NCBI GenBank assembly: GCA_012845835.1
Contig: JABAKD010000008.1
Span: forward strand, 8,602,775 to 8,666,774
From: Undaria pinnatifida
Lineage: Eukaryota > Sar > Phaeophyceae > Laminariales > Alariaceae
Reading direction: 5' to 3'
DNA length: 64,000 bases
Numbering within the stretch: position 1 is the first letter of the stretch; the number at the start of each line of letters is the position of its first letter. This document shows positions 1-10,369 of this stretch, piece after piece. Made by a program: the position numbers and the translations under genes. The notes under the pieces were generated by a model. It saw nothing but the letters and a program-made list of their open reading frames with translations. It was not told the origin of the DNA and searched no databases.

Positions 1-840
1 ATGAGGCTTGACGACCTTCCTGCTCCTTCCAGGAGATTCGTCGCTCGTGTTTCTGCATCGACCGCCACCGTCGATAGCTCGCCCGGCCGAGGCGGGGGCT
101 CGCGTACAGCCGGCTACGATTTCGCTTCGGTTTTTGCTGTACCCACCGTGACCAACGAGGACTCCGCCAAAGCCCCGGCTGCCACGACATCAGTGGCCCA
201 ACCGACTCCTTCCCGGAGCTCGGTACAAGGGACAAACCCCGTCGAGCCCATGGGCCGGACCGCGTCCGTCCCAACCTCGCCTGGATCTCCGGCGCCCGAG
301 ACGATGACGCCTTTTTCGGACCGCATCTCCACTCGGACGCGCCGGCGTTCAGCAACAGCAGCTGGTAAGGCACCCCCTGCTGTCGACTATGGCTTCGGTC
401 CCGGCGGGGTCCCCCAGCCATCGTCCAGACGAGTTACAACTCCGCCGCGAGCCCGACGGCCGCGGCCGGCTCCATCAGTCGCCGCGACCCCTACTCTTGC
501 CGACCCGCCGGCCCGCACGGTACCACTTCCGTCCGACCACGACCACGCAGAGCCTATGGGAAATCCGCTCCTACGGCTTACGCCTCCTCCTGGTGAAACG
601 CCGGCTACACTTACAAGGTCGGATGCCCTCGGCGACGCTGCTGAGTTGCGGTTCGCGGATTCCGTCGCGCGTTATTCACATGCCGATTGGAAGCGCGAAC
701 AACACGCAGAGCCGACGTGCCACGCCACGATACGTTACATCTCTATCGGCCGGCCGTCAGCCCTGCCACCCGACTTCTTGACAAGCTACCCCTCGCCCAA
801 GCGTCCCTCCCTCTCAGACATCCAGGAACTGGCGGGTTAA
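1..840 (+). pseudogene. gypsy pol: linker before the integrase (partial)
   Basis: The reading frame is open from the window edge to a TAA at 838-840. The first 200 residues are Pro/Ser/Thr/Arg-rich with no recognisable domain. The last 60 or so residues (around FADSVARYSHADWKRE) look ordered and lead into the integrase zinc-binding region. Reading continues directly in frame +2 from 839, where the next residues (about 842-950) run without a stop into the 929 frame, so the TAA is best explained by a one-base indel. The methionine at position 1 is only the window edge, not a proven start. The linker could be part of the RNase H-integrase spacer of this element family; its function is unknown. 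Confidence 0.6.
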
Positions 841-841
841 G

Positions 842-2878
842 GGTCGACTACATACAACCGACGACGACATCGTCCTACTCGTCCGTAACCCGACACTCCC
901 GCCAACAAGCTCTGACAAATCGAACTCTGTGGGGCGAGCTGCTTGCTTGCTAAACGACGAGCCAGTTCGCATCTACGTTCCCCTGCTCATGCGCCCTTGG
1001 ATCATGCAAGCTTGCCACTCGACGGCCTCCTGCCACCTTGGCACCACGCGCACGTTGCGCATGCTGGAGCGTTTTTATTGGTGGATTGGCATGAGTGTGT
1101 GTACCCGGTGGTGGCTTCGCCACTGCTTGAAGTGCCAAGCGCGGAAAACCCCACGGCTGACTGTCCGCTGGCCCATCATCACAATGCCTCTGCCGGAAGG
1201 TCCAGGTATCGCCGTCAGTGTTGACTACTTCGGCCCCCTTCCGGTCACACCACGAGGCAACACCTACATCCTGCTGTTCACCGATCGCTTCAGTCGTCGG
1301 GCCGACATGTTCCCCGTCACTGCCGCTGAGTTCACCGCGGAAGGTACAGCCAATGTCCTGGTGAACCAATACATCCCCTTGTGGGGGTGCCCGCGCACCA
1401 TACTCTCGGACAACGGACTGCAGTTCTGCTTCAAACTTTCACAAGCTGTATATCAGCTGTTAGGTGTACACAAGCTTGCTACAAGCTCATATCATCCCAA
1501 CTGTAACGGGGGCGTTGAGCGGGTAAATCACACTATGGCACAAATGCTGGCTATGGTCGTCAACGAGCGACAAGACGACTGGGACTTGCATCTGCCCCAC
1601 GTAGAATTCGCTTACAACCATTCTGTCAGCGCGGCGACGGGTTTGGCGCCCAACGAGGTCCACATGGGCAGACTCCCACGGCCCCCCCTGACGATTTTCG
1701 ACCGCACAGGTGTCGTGGGACACCAGAGTCTGGCCCGTGACCACCTGGCCTATTGCGATTTGGCCACCGACCGGCAAAAGCGCGCGAACGACATTGTCCG
1801 CGCACACCACGCCCTCACCGTTTCCCGTGTTAACCGCAGAAACTCCGCCCTCGGCGACGCGCTGCGTCCAGCACCTAACTTCACTGTGGGTGGTTGGGCA
1901 TAGGTATACAATTCTGCCTCTACCATCCGCCAGGGTGTGAAGGCGAACACCGACGCCAAGGTACTCAAGGCCAAACTCGCGCTTAACTGGACGGGCCCAT
2001 ACAAGGTCCTGGCCGTCGGTCCCTGCTCCGCCGCCGAGACCCCGGACGGCTCGCCGCTCGGGAGCAACCTCCTTTATTTGGATCTCCCTTCCGACCTGCC
2101 TGGTTCGGACGCTCGTCGGTGTGTGGCCATCGAGCACTGCAAACCCTGTGCCAACCCCCTCGACAGCGGGAACATGCCCAAATACCTACCGGCTGGGCTG
2201 ACACAGTATGTGCTCAACAATTTTTCAAAAAAGTCCCCACCGTACCACGTCACTCAAGACGACGTTTCAACTCCCCTCCAACGGCTGGAGGTGGAGCAGA
2301 TCACTGGTCATCAGTCGGTACGGGGGCGAGGTGGCGTCATCGCGGTGCTATACAAGACGCATTGGGCGGGACTCTCCGAACCCTCCTGGGAGCGGGAAAT
2401 GGACCTTCACCTCTCCCGCTCCCACATCTTGCGTTATTGGGCCGGAACCCCGGACCAGCACCGCCAAACCAACCGCCTCTACCGCCGAATGCGGATCGGG
2501 GTGGCACAGCGTGAGCTCTCCCGCAACAACGGGGAACGTTTCCAAGCGCCGGGCTACGCCTGTGTTCCCCGCGCCGATTGGCTCCGTCGCTACCACGACA
2601 CAGTACTCCCTAAGGGAGCCCACTCTTGGTACAAGGGAGACGATGGGTTATGGTGGCTTGGAAAAATCAGCGCGAGCACTACCGAGGACAAGGTGTACCT
2701 GGTCCGCTTCCTGGACGACCCGGGACCGATTAAACTTCCTCTTCCCCCGGCGCGCTACAAGACTTCAACGGGAGCCGTACGAGGCTCTTGGTGCTTGCAA
2801 GTTTACATCGCCAGTGCGTTTCCTCGGGGAATCCAACGTAACGTAGATGAATCTCGAGGCGCGGCCGTGACCAGTTGA
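842..2878 (+). pseudogene. gypsy integrase with chromodomain and Tudor-like C-terminus, one internal stop
   Basis: Integrase inserts the cDNA copy of the element into host chromatin. Counting from the methionine at 929, the zinc-binding residues are H30, H36, C66 and C69. The catalytic triad is D99 (VDYFGPL), D161 (LSDNGLQF) and E197 (GGVERVN); the last two are 35 residues apart, as expected for D,D-35-E. After an in-frame TAG at 1901-1903 the same frame stays open to 2878. It has a GPY-type motif (NWTGPYKVL), a chromodomain (about 2290-2450: VEQITGH, then HWAGLSEPSWE) and a Tudor-like stretch (about 2620-2760: WYKGDDGLWWLGKI, then YLVRFLDD). The single TAG in an otherwise open, conserved frame suggests a recent nonsense mutation. 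Confidence 0.8.
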
Positions 2879-3435
2879 CTTCCAAGCCACCACCGCCCCT
2901 CGATAGTTCTTCACTTTTTTGGAGTTATGAGTTTTGGGTCTTTGTCTTTGGGTTGTTCGTAGTGTCCTGAGAGTCTTCGTTGGATTTTGGGGCGGTTCTT
3001 CCATTGATTTTTCTTTCTGTCCTGCCGAACCCCCTGCTCAGTGCCGGGTCAGGGTTCGGGTAAAACGCCGCTATCTGAGGCGCAGGGCTGTCGCCTTTTT
3101 GTCATTGATCAATTTCGCCCTGCCGACGCCCTCCTCAGCCCAGAGCCGGGGGGTGACCAGTGTACGGGTCTGTGTGTCTTCTTTTATGTTCTGTGTATTG
3201 TATTTGTTCTGCTTTGTTTTTTTTTCGTCTAAACACTTCCTCCCCTAGCGGGGCTGTAGGTGTCGACACCTTTCATCCGGGGTGTTCGTCGTTTCCTCGT
3301 CTAACCCCCCGCCTTGCCGGTGGTCCGCGGGAGGTTTTTTGCATGATTTCTCCCTTGTGTTAGCGCCTGTGTTCCCCTCCATATCGACGAGGGCTCGCCT
3401 CGCCATAGTACCTTTTCTGTGGTTGGTTTGCCGTA

Positions 3436-3532
3436 GAGCCTTTCCTGCCCCCCCCGCCACACCGGCGGCATGCGGCAGGTTCTGGAGCCTTTTCTGCCCC
3501 CCCCGCCACACCGGCGGCATGCGGCAGGTTTT
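3436..3532. repeat. 49-bp tandem duplication, two units
   Basis: Units begin at 3436 and 3485. Each reads GAGCCTTT, then a C-run, then CCGGCGGCATGCGGCAGGTT. They are almost identical, differing at one or two bases, which suggests a recent duplication. Confidence 0.9.
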
Positions 3533-3843
3533 TGATGGGTGACTATTGCCTTGCTGTAGGGTCTGCTTTTCTTTCTACTGCTTTTCTTTGCGTGTTCCTG
3601 GCTCCATAGCCAGACGGTTAGAGGTGTGGGAGTGAGTTTTGAGGAGCCGCATCTTCGACTCATGGTCTAGTTCGTAGAACCGGAGTTTCCCCGAATCTCC
3701 CATATTTCTGCATATGCGACTCATCAGGGTGGGCTAGTGTTAAGATACGGCCTCGAAACGCCTGTAGGTATCCGAATTTGAGATCATTTGGATGGGTTTC
3801 GTATGATAAGGTTGGCGGTTTATATGCGGGGAAGTTAGGAATT

Positions 3844-3869
3844 AGATCGGAGGCACGCGCCTCCGATCT
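3844..3869. repeat. perfect 11-bp inverted repeat with 4-nt loop
   Basis: The arms AGATCGGAGGC and GCCTCCGATCT flank ACGC. A hairpin or cruciform could form. No T-run follows, so there is no reason to call it a terminator. Confidence 0.8.
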
Positions 3870-4505
3870 CGGAAGCTATCCTGGGCTCTGGTGGAAACGA
3901 ATAAAGCTACATCTCTACGAAGGAACGAAAGTGAGTACTCTCCGAGGACCTGCTCAACTGGCAGACCTGCAGGGGGCACTCTGTGTCCCCCTCCCTTTAA
4001 CTTAACAGTTGCTTCCTATGTCTTATATTTTCATTTATTTTCTTATTTTCCCTCTTCTCTTCACTCCTTTCATTATTTTCTTTATTTTCCATTTGACTTT
4101 AAGGCTGTCGTGCGTATGCGTAGTGATAGGTATCGCGTGTAATATATACGTGGTACCTGGTAGTCTTTTCTGGGTGCGGCATGCGGTGTAGTCGGGTTTC
4201 AGACGCGAGTACTGAGACGTTATGTACCAGTATGGGCCTGGCACGTCGTAGGCTGACTCCCGATTTCATTTTTTTATATTTCCTGGCGCAGCCCCCGCAT
4301 GAATTGCTTCAGCTATGGTATATGCGCGTGTACCGCATTTGGTTTGCTTGTGTTTTTCCTGGGTATTCTTCCACTCTCCGGAGTTTGACTGGAGCCTTGT
4401 TCTGTCACTCCACGGACTTGATTAAGCGAGTTAATGTGAGAACAACAACAACAACAAGGGACGAAAAGGCGTTTCTATTATTAGGACCTCAACTTGTACC
4501 ACCAG

Positions 4506-4589
4506 TGTTATAAGGCTTGGTTTGGGTAAGCTATTGGTTAACCTTTTGCAAGTAGTCAAACGGATTAATACCCCACTAATTCCTTAACA
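4506..4589 (+). repeat. 5' LTR of the TRIM element (84 bp)
   Basis: Bounded by TG and CA. It differs from the right LTR by six substitutions (five transitions and one transversion) and no indel. About 7% divergence between LTRs points to an old insertion. Confidence 0.85.
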
Positions 4590-4591
4590 AA

Positions 4592-4649
4592 TGGCGTCGT
4601 CGGCAGGACCATGGGTTTTGGGTCGTGGGTTCGATCCCCACCATCCACA
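4592..4649 (+). promoter_or_regulatory. primer-binding site overlapping a tRNA-like box A / box B segment
   Basis: TGGCGTCGTCGGCAGGAC (4592-4609) would pair with a tRNA 3' end finishing in CCA. The complement places the invariant C61 correctly. The same bases match the Pol III box A consensus at all positions but one. At 4628-4638 lies GGTTCGATCCC, a full box B, inside a perfect T-arm (GTGGG at 4625-4629, loop TTCGATC, CCCAC at 4637-4641). No acceptor 5' strand is found, so this is a tRNA-like piece and not a tRNA gene. Confidence 0.55.
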
Positions 4650-4781
4650 ATAATAAACTTTTCAGATTTTCCCCATGTCGAACTTGAAAAATACTCTCCC
4701 TGGTATCCCCAGGAAATGAAACGGCTTGGATATTGACACAGGTCCGCCGTATATCCGGCCGACCTGCTATCCCGCCGTTTC

Positions 4782-4793
4782 AGGGGGGGAGAG
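4782..4793 (+). promoter_or_regulatory. polypurine tract of the TRIM element
   Basis: An uninterrupted run of twelve purines ends exactly where the right LTR begins. This is where plus-strand priming of reverse transcription would start. Confidence 0.75.
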
Positions 4794-4877
4794 TGTTATA
4801 AGGCTTAGTTTGGGTAAGCTAGTGATTAACCTTTTGCAAGCAGTCAAACGGACTAATACCCCACTAATTCCTCAACA
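4794..4877 (+). repeat. 3' LTR of the TRIM element (84 bp)
   Basis: Same length and ends as the left LTR. It is preceded by the polypurine tract and followed by the CCAG target duplication. Confidence 0.85.
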
Positions 4878-7190
4878 CCAGACAGTGATGATGCGGGTGG
4901 TGCCATATTTACTGACGTATAGTCTTCGAAGGCCGTGTCACGCGGAAGTGTTTTTTATTTTACACGGAAGGCTACTGCCGTAGTTTTTGCTGCACTTAGC
5001 TGGCCGGGAATATAAAGCAACCAAACAACTCGCTGGGACTTAGTTTTACTATTAGACACGACACACGTCAGTCAGAAGATGCAAAAACCCAGAACTAGAC
5101 TCCGTAATTTCGGCACTTTGTTTTGCAACTAGTTGTAACACGCCCAGGCGACTAATAACATACCCGCGGTAATAAGTCATGACTAGTCGACGAATTGACA
5201 CACTGTCATAGTTACTGTGGTATCTGATGGTCTACTATGTGGTCGCATGGGTCCTACGTTTTGACCCCCGTTTGGCTTCGCAGCCCATACGGGTCGTTTC
5301 TTGTCGACCCGCCCCCTTCCTGTTCCTTTTTCGGCGAACTCGCTGCCTTAGGAATAATAACTCCGCTACGTGTACCTAGTGTAGCTCGTTTCCTTGAAGC
5401 TAGCCCTCCAAGGTCCCTTGTCATGGGACACCCCCCCCTTTTTCAGGCCGCCGCACGTCGCTATGACACTCGACTTGTGCCTACTTTATGCTTTTCTCTG
5501 TTTTTTCTTGGTGTCCTTTTTAGGGTTGCTCCACTCTTTAGCGACGCCGTGTTCCCGACGCACAGTACCTAGCTACGGCTTTCTTCTTTATCGTCTTCTC
5601 TGTTACCTACCCTCCTTCTGGAGCTAGGCACTCCCGGCGCTGCTTCGAGCTGCGCGAGTATCTTCTTGTTGACCCTATTCTTGGATTGCTTTGTTATGGT
5701 TGAATAGCTTCGCTACGTTTGCTGGTACCCTGGTATAGTTCCCGTTATTAGTTTGCCCCCCAAAGTGTCCTGATCTCGACTCTCTTTCTGGCTTCCGGTA
5801 GTACGACTGTGCCCAGATAACTTCTAAGGGTACCCCGCCGTTGCCCCCCGATTCAGATTTCCGGCGTGTCCCCACGCCTTCAGTACCACCATTTCGGTGT
5901 TGTCTGTGCCACTGTTGTTTCTGTATTTACTTTGTCTTTCTTTGCGTTCTCGGGACGTGTTTTGGTAGCCTTGACTTCCCGTTCTACAGTTCGACCAAAG
6001 GCCTTGCAATAACCTCCTAAGTCCCACATTACGGGCCCTGCTTCCATTGCATCTCTCAGCGTGCACTGGTTCTGTCTCTTTTGCCTTTCGACCATTGGTC
6101 CCACATGTCAGCCTTGGTCCAACGACTCTGACATGATTTTAGGCAGTGTTTCTTGTTTTCTCTTTTGTCTTCTGGCAAATGGCCCGACCGCCCGCCCCTT
6201 CGGCCGCGCGCTTCAGGCCTTGAATTTGTCTGGCCTCCACAGCGTGACACGTATGTATTCCTTTCTTCCCTTCAGACATTATTCCCGCGTCTGTACCTTC
6301 CTCTTGTTTTCCTTCTCGTGTCCTTGCGCTCAGATACCTCGCCCTTTGCGTTTTCGTAGGCCGATTGCTACTGGTATAACGTAGATACATATCCTCTTTC
6401 GATCACGGTTGTGAGCTCTATCATATAGGGTTGACCATCTCTTGCAATGAGGCGTCTTAGCCTCATCATCACGAGGTGTGGGGGAATCTTTTATCGCCTC
6501 ATTTTCGTTTGTTCCGAATGGCCGCATCTTCGATCCCCTTTCCAATTTCTGGATGTTTTGTTGACATCCTACGAGTATTAATGAAAATATTGTAACTACT
6601 AAACCCTCTTATATATGAGATGGGGCATGTGGCGTGTATCAACTCTTAGCTAGTGTACGCTCGTAGGCTCGCTTTCGGATGACCTGATGGAGACACAGCC
6701 TATACATATGATTTAAGGCAAACGAAGGCCACGGTGTAGGTGAGTCTGTAAGAGCAGAGAGCTCCAGCAGAGAATATGTTGTTCGGCGACCCCAAGCCGG
6801 TATCTTGATTGATGATTAATTTGCCCAGCAGATGAGAGCTGATGGTGAGCAAAAAGGAGTGAGCACATGTGGGCGATGCACCTGTGCGTCGCTCGTAGCT
6901 CAAAGACAAGGACCCTCAAAATCCGTTGCAAACGAAAAAAAAGGGCCCTTGAAATAAACCCTCGAACAACGGCACTAACCGATGAAATTCCAGGCTACGA
7001 ATAAAAAAACAGAAAGCAAGCTATGACCCCAAGAAGCAAAAGACCCCAATGCGAGATCCTACAGCCTTGTTGTTCAACAACTCGTGTCTCAGGGTATGTG
7101 ATCATATGACCCTGCGTAGCCTATCTTCTTTCTTGTGTGCAGGTCCGCACAAAACGACGGTTGCGCTGCCCAGACCAACCCGACCCCAGA
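4878..7190. other. no gene recognised
   Basis: AT/GC-mixed sequence without long open frames or clear splice-bounded exons. Around 5.7-6.5 kb the minus strand reads as Lys/Arg/Glu-rich short fragments broken by stops. They could be a very decayed gag-like remnant, but no zinc-knuckle cysteines survive. Confidence 0.4.
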
Positions 7191-7367
7191 CCTGACCCTA
7201 ACCCTAACTCTAACCCTAACCCTAACCCTAACCCTGACCCTAACCGCAATCCCAACCCCAACCCTAGCCCTAACTCTAACTCTAACCCTAGCCCTAACCC
7301 TAACCCTAACCCCAACCCCAACCCTAACCCTAACCCTAACCCTAACCCTAACCCTAACCCTAATCCT
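7191..7367. repeat. interstitial telomeric-type repeat, (CCCTAA)n, degenerate
   Basis: About 28 hexamer-like units, mostly CCCTAA on the plus strand, with variants such as CCCTGA, CCCCAA, CTCTAA and CCCTAG. The last third is the most regular. TTAGGG is the telomere repeat of many stramenopiles including brown algae. The flanks are ordinary sequence, so this is an internal tract. Long Arg-Val, Gly-Leu and Pro-Asn frames across it are artefacts of the repeat. Confidence 0.95.
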
Positions 7368-7760
7368 TTGGGGGGCTCGAGGCCTGCTCTCGAGGTCGGC
7401 AGGGGCGGTATTGAGTTTACGTGCAAATCTGAAAACCTTGCACGCACGTGCAATTAAACGCCTGGTCATTAATATGGAAAAAAAAAACGTGGCTAGAAAT
7501 TCCCCATGAAAAAAATCCCATGGCATATCATACGACCGAAAAATATTGCAGAATGTCACACTTGAATGAAATTCCGACGATTTTTTGGGCTACGAATCCC
7601 CCCGTCAAAACCAGAAAACATACCTGGTACAATTTTCAGACGAAAAGTGCTATAATCTCTTATCGCACTTTGTCGTAGCTAAACCGTACCAGGTATCTTA
7701 CTATTGGGGTATACTATTGCTAATAGAGTATACTATTATTAATAGTTTATGCTTTTTGTA
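7368..7760. other. AT-rich spacer between telomeric tract and duplication A
   Basis: No gene is seen. It contains two copies of the dispersed 9-mer TACCTGGTA/TACCAGGTA (7621 and 7687) and short ATTATTAATA-type runs near 7710-7750. Confidence 0.5.
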
Positions 7761-8139
7761 GCCATCTAACTTAGAGCCCTAAACACAGCTGGAAAACCTG
7801 CTGACCTCCAAGGAAAAGGCTCCATGACGTGAAGCGGGGTGGGTGCTGCCACCTCTCTTTTCTGCCTGCCGCATGCCATGGGAAGACTTCTACTGAAGTA
7901 CAATGGGACTCCAAGTTGCTACAACACCAGAGGGGCAATTTGTTGCTAGACAACTCACGCGCAATCTATAGAAACACCCGAAACATCCTAACAAACAACT
8001 CAACACCCTGACATCTCATGTAGAGCCTTCGTTTGGTCCGACTTGTTGTCGCAATATCCTCGCCAAAAGTATAGCACCCGGAAAAGTTACACGACCGTAT
8101 TTTTTGTGGGAGGCGTTTGTTTTTACCCCTGCAAACAGA

Positions 8140-8535
8140 CTTATTTTTTGCTTTCGAATGAGTTTTTGCCCCCCGGAATACGAGGAAACCGTTCCGCCCT
8201 TTCTCGGACTGGCTCTGACTACTCTCGGAGGGGTACCCAAAATCAGTCTCCCGCCTCTCAAGGGCCGCAGTTGCGATGACTCGGACTATGAATAGCTCAT
8301 TTGTCAAAGTTCTCCTTGGAAAAGTGGCAGTTGAACGAAGAGGGGGCTCTGTTCGATCAACTTTTTATTTCTGGCAAGAAAATTGAGAATGGAGCTTATT
8401 AAGGTCGTGAGTTCCCGGACCTGCGATCCCGACAAGAGGGCAACTTCTCTCGGTACCTCTCCCAGAGTAGTCTAGCCGGACCCAGTTTTCCACGTTATCC
8501 GGGGCAAACTGCTATTTGCAAATTATCAAAATTCT
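8140..8535. mobile_element. foldback (long inverted repeat) element, copy A
   Basis: The left arm (about 8145-8290, starting CTTTCGAATGAG) is a diverged reverse complement of the right arm (about 8385-8520, containing CCGGGGCAAACTGC). The two arms share the GACTACTCTCGGAG-GGTACC core in opposite orientation. There is no coding capacity. The structure resembles foldback MITEs. A related element lies at the matching place in copy B. Confidence 0.55.
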
Positions 8536-9539
8536 GTCAGCGACCATGACGCAAAAACACCCGGCGGCATACAAGACGGCTTCACAGCAACAACCTACGC
8601 GCGACAGTAAAACGTGCTTGAATGAGAACGGAACGTGTAGGAGACGGTACAGTACAGGGAAAAAACTCGAATCACCTCGATCGCGGACAAGCACTGTTCA
8701 TGTGCTAGAAAAATTCCGAATGGTCAACTTTACGGAGACGGACATGCCTACGGTGCGACGCTCATACCTTACACAGCTACGAGCCGCGCTTTTCTCTTCC
8801 TGCCGTCCCCATCCTTCTCCCTCCCCCTACCCTCCCGCTTCTGCTACAACTCTTCCTCGCGGGGAGCACAACCCTACACTATACCGGGGGGCGAGAATGG
8901 ACGGCACCTGGGGCCACGGCTTGTCCAGAAGATGGGAAGCAAAAGTGATGAAATAAATATAAAAACCACTTGTGTCTTGCTACCATACCATGCCCGCAAC
9001 ATATTTGTTTACACATTTTTTCGGTGGCACGTGTAGCCTAATTGCCAGTAGTTACACGAGGCACCCCACGTCAAACGAACACACGTGCACCTTTCGCGTG
9101 AGTCACCGCACAAGACATGCTCCCAAACAAAACAGAACAGGCTAGAAACAAAAGACCAGGGCTTGAAACCGTACTTCATAAAACGTTCCGCAAGGGAACA
9201 CGATCACACACACAAACTCAACACCGCACAGGTAACCGCCCCCCCTCCCGCCCCCTCCCCTCCCCAGCCCTGCGTGCAAACCCACCCATCATCAGCCTTA
9301 CACGCGGCAATACGAGCTTGTAAATTCCAGTCCGCCGTAGGTCGTAACAATATACCGGGTGCTGGGCGCACTGCCTGTGTACTGGGGCGCAGCACCAGTG
9401 TATTCTTAAGTTTGGAGTACTGACGGTGTCACAGCGTCTAAAATGCCTGGCACCGAGTGGTGCTCAGTAAGTACACTATTAATGACACTATCGATGGGGC
9501 CGTACCCGTACACTCTTTGGATCGCAGAACTAGCACTGG

Positions 9540-9740
9540 CAAATATCGAAAATGCTAGATATAGACTATTGTTCGCAGTATTGCACCTCGAAGATACTGA
9601 GTATAGCATAGGACTCGAGCATGAAACCTCGAAGTTAGGTCGTGTTTTACAGTATTCGCAGCGCCACACCTCGAAAATACTTCATATAGACCAGTACTCG
9701 CAGCGTCAAGCCCGAAACATTATAGGGATAGTTCGACCAG
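9540..9740. repeat. degenerate tandem array, ~42-bp period, copy A
   Basis: Successive units share CTCGCAGC, then ACCTCGAAAATACT, then ATAGACCAGTA, with many substitutions. The equivalent array in copy B is at about 27,380-27,600. Confidence 0.6.
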
Positions 9741-10369
9741 CACCTCCCGTATTGACCTCCAAATACACTGCTGTACTGACTGTATTGTTACAACCTATCT
9801 ATGCAGGCGACGTTGGCACCGTACGAAAAGTCTACTCCATCAGCAGTAGTCATAGACGCAGCCCCGTCCCGACCTGCTCCTCCCACCCTTCCCCTCCCCT
9901 CTACTCTTCCTCCCCCCTTCCTCCTCCTCGTCTTCGCCCCTTACCTCCTCGTCCTTCTCGTTTTCCTCGTCCTCGCTCCTCATCCTCCTCCTTCCCACCC
10001 TCCTCTTCCTCTTCCTGCGGGATGGACGAAAAATCTCACCACCCCAACAACAGAACAAAAATCCACCACATCACCACTACCACCACGGAAGAGACTTCCT
10101 CCTCTCTCGCAGTGTCTCCGTCCGTACCTTCTCCACCACTGCTGCCGCCGCTGCCGCTGCCGCCGCTGCCGCTGCCGCCGCTGCCGCCGCCGCTGCTAGT
10201 GCTGCCGCTGCTAGTGCTGCCGCTGCTAGTGCTGTCGCTGCTGCCGCTCGCGACGAGGGCCGACTTCGCCACCGGTGCCATCCCCCCCCCCCCCAGAGGC
10301 ACCGCCTCCGCGTCCCTCTCCGCGCCCCCTTCCCTCTTCCGGCAGAGCGACGGTGCCGTCGTTTGCCTC

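Larger units (their letters stand above)
1..2878 (+). mobile_element. 3' part of a Ty3/gypsy (chromovirus-like) LTR retrotransposon, degenerate
   Basis: The window opens inside a Ty3/gypsy-type pol gene. A proline/serine-rich linker is followed by an HHCC zinc-binding module, a DDE integrase core, a GPY/F-type module, a chromodomain and a Tudor-like segment. Gag, protease and reverse transcriptase would lie to the left, outside the window. The reading frame is broken twice: a one-base shift near 838 and an in-frame TAG at 1901-1903. This copy therefore cannot make an intact polyprotein. No 3' LTR could be delimited because its 5' partner is not in view. Host is inferred to be an alga; the order integrase then chromodomain is what is known for chromoviruses. 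Confidence 0.85.
2879..4505. other. non-coding stretch after pol; probable element 3' region, LTR not delimited
   Basis: No convincing gene is seen. The sequence is T- and C-rich with short unrelated open frames. It holds a 49-bp tandem duplication (3436-3532) and a perfect hairpin (3844-3869). Part is likely the untranslated 3' end and LTR of the gypsy element, but without the 5' LTR the boundary cannot be placed. Confidence 0.5.
4506..4877 (+). mobile_element. complete TRIM-type miniature LTR retroelement, 372 bp
   Basis: Two direct 84-bp repeats (4506-4589 and 4794-4877) start with TGTTATAAGG and end in AACA, so they have TG...CA ends. They differ at 6 of 84 positions. The 204-bp interior begins, two bases after the left repeat, with TGGCGTCGTCGGCAGGAC, a good tRNA primer-binding site. 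It ends with a polypurine tract directly before the right repeat. CCAG at 4502-4505 and 4878-4881 is a 4-bp target duplication. There is no coding capacity. These are the defining traits of terminal-repeat retrotransposons in miniature, which are mobilised by enzymes of larger elements. The partner element is not identified here. Confidence 0.85.

Noticed and set aside
2879-4505. 3' LTR of the gypsy element
   Set aside because: No TG...CA pair, polypurine tract or repeated partner can be seen inside the window, so no boundary is reported.
5690-6550. Lys/Arg/Glu-rich minus-strand fragments suggestive of a gag remnant
   Set aside because: Stops in every frame and no intact CCHC knuckle; too decayed to name.
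7089-7559. Long Arg-Val, Gly-Leu and Pro-Asn frames across the telomeric tract
   Set aside because: All come from the (CCCTAA)n hexamer read in different frames; no flanking coding signal.
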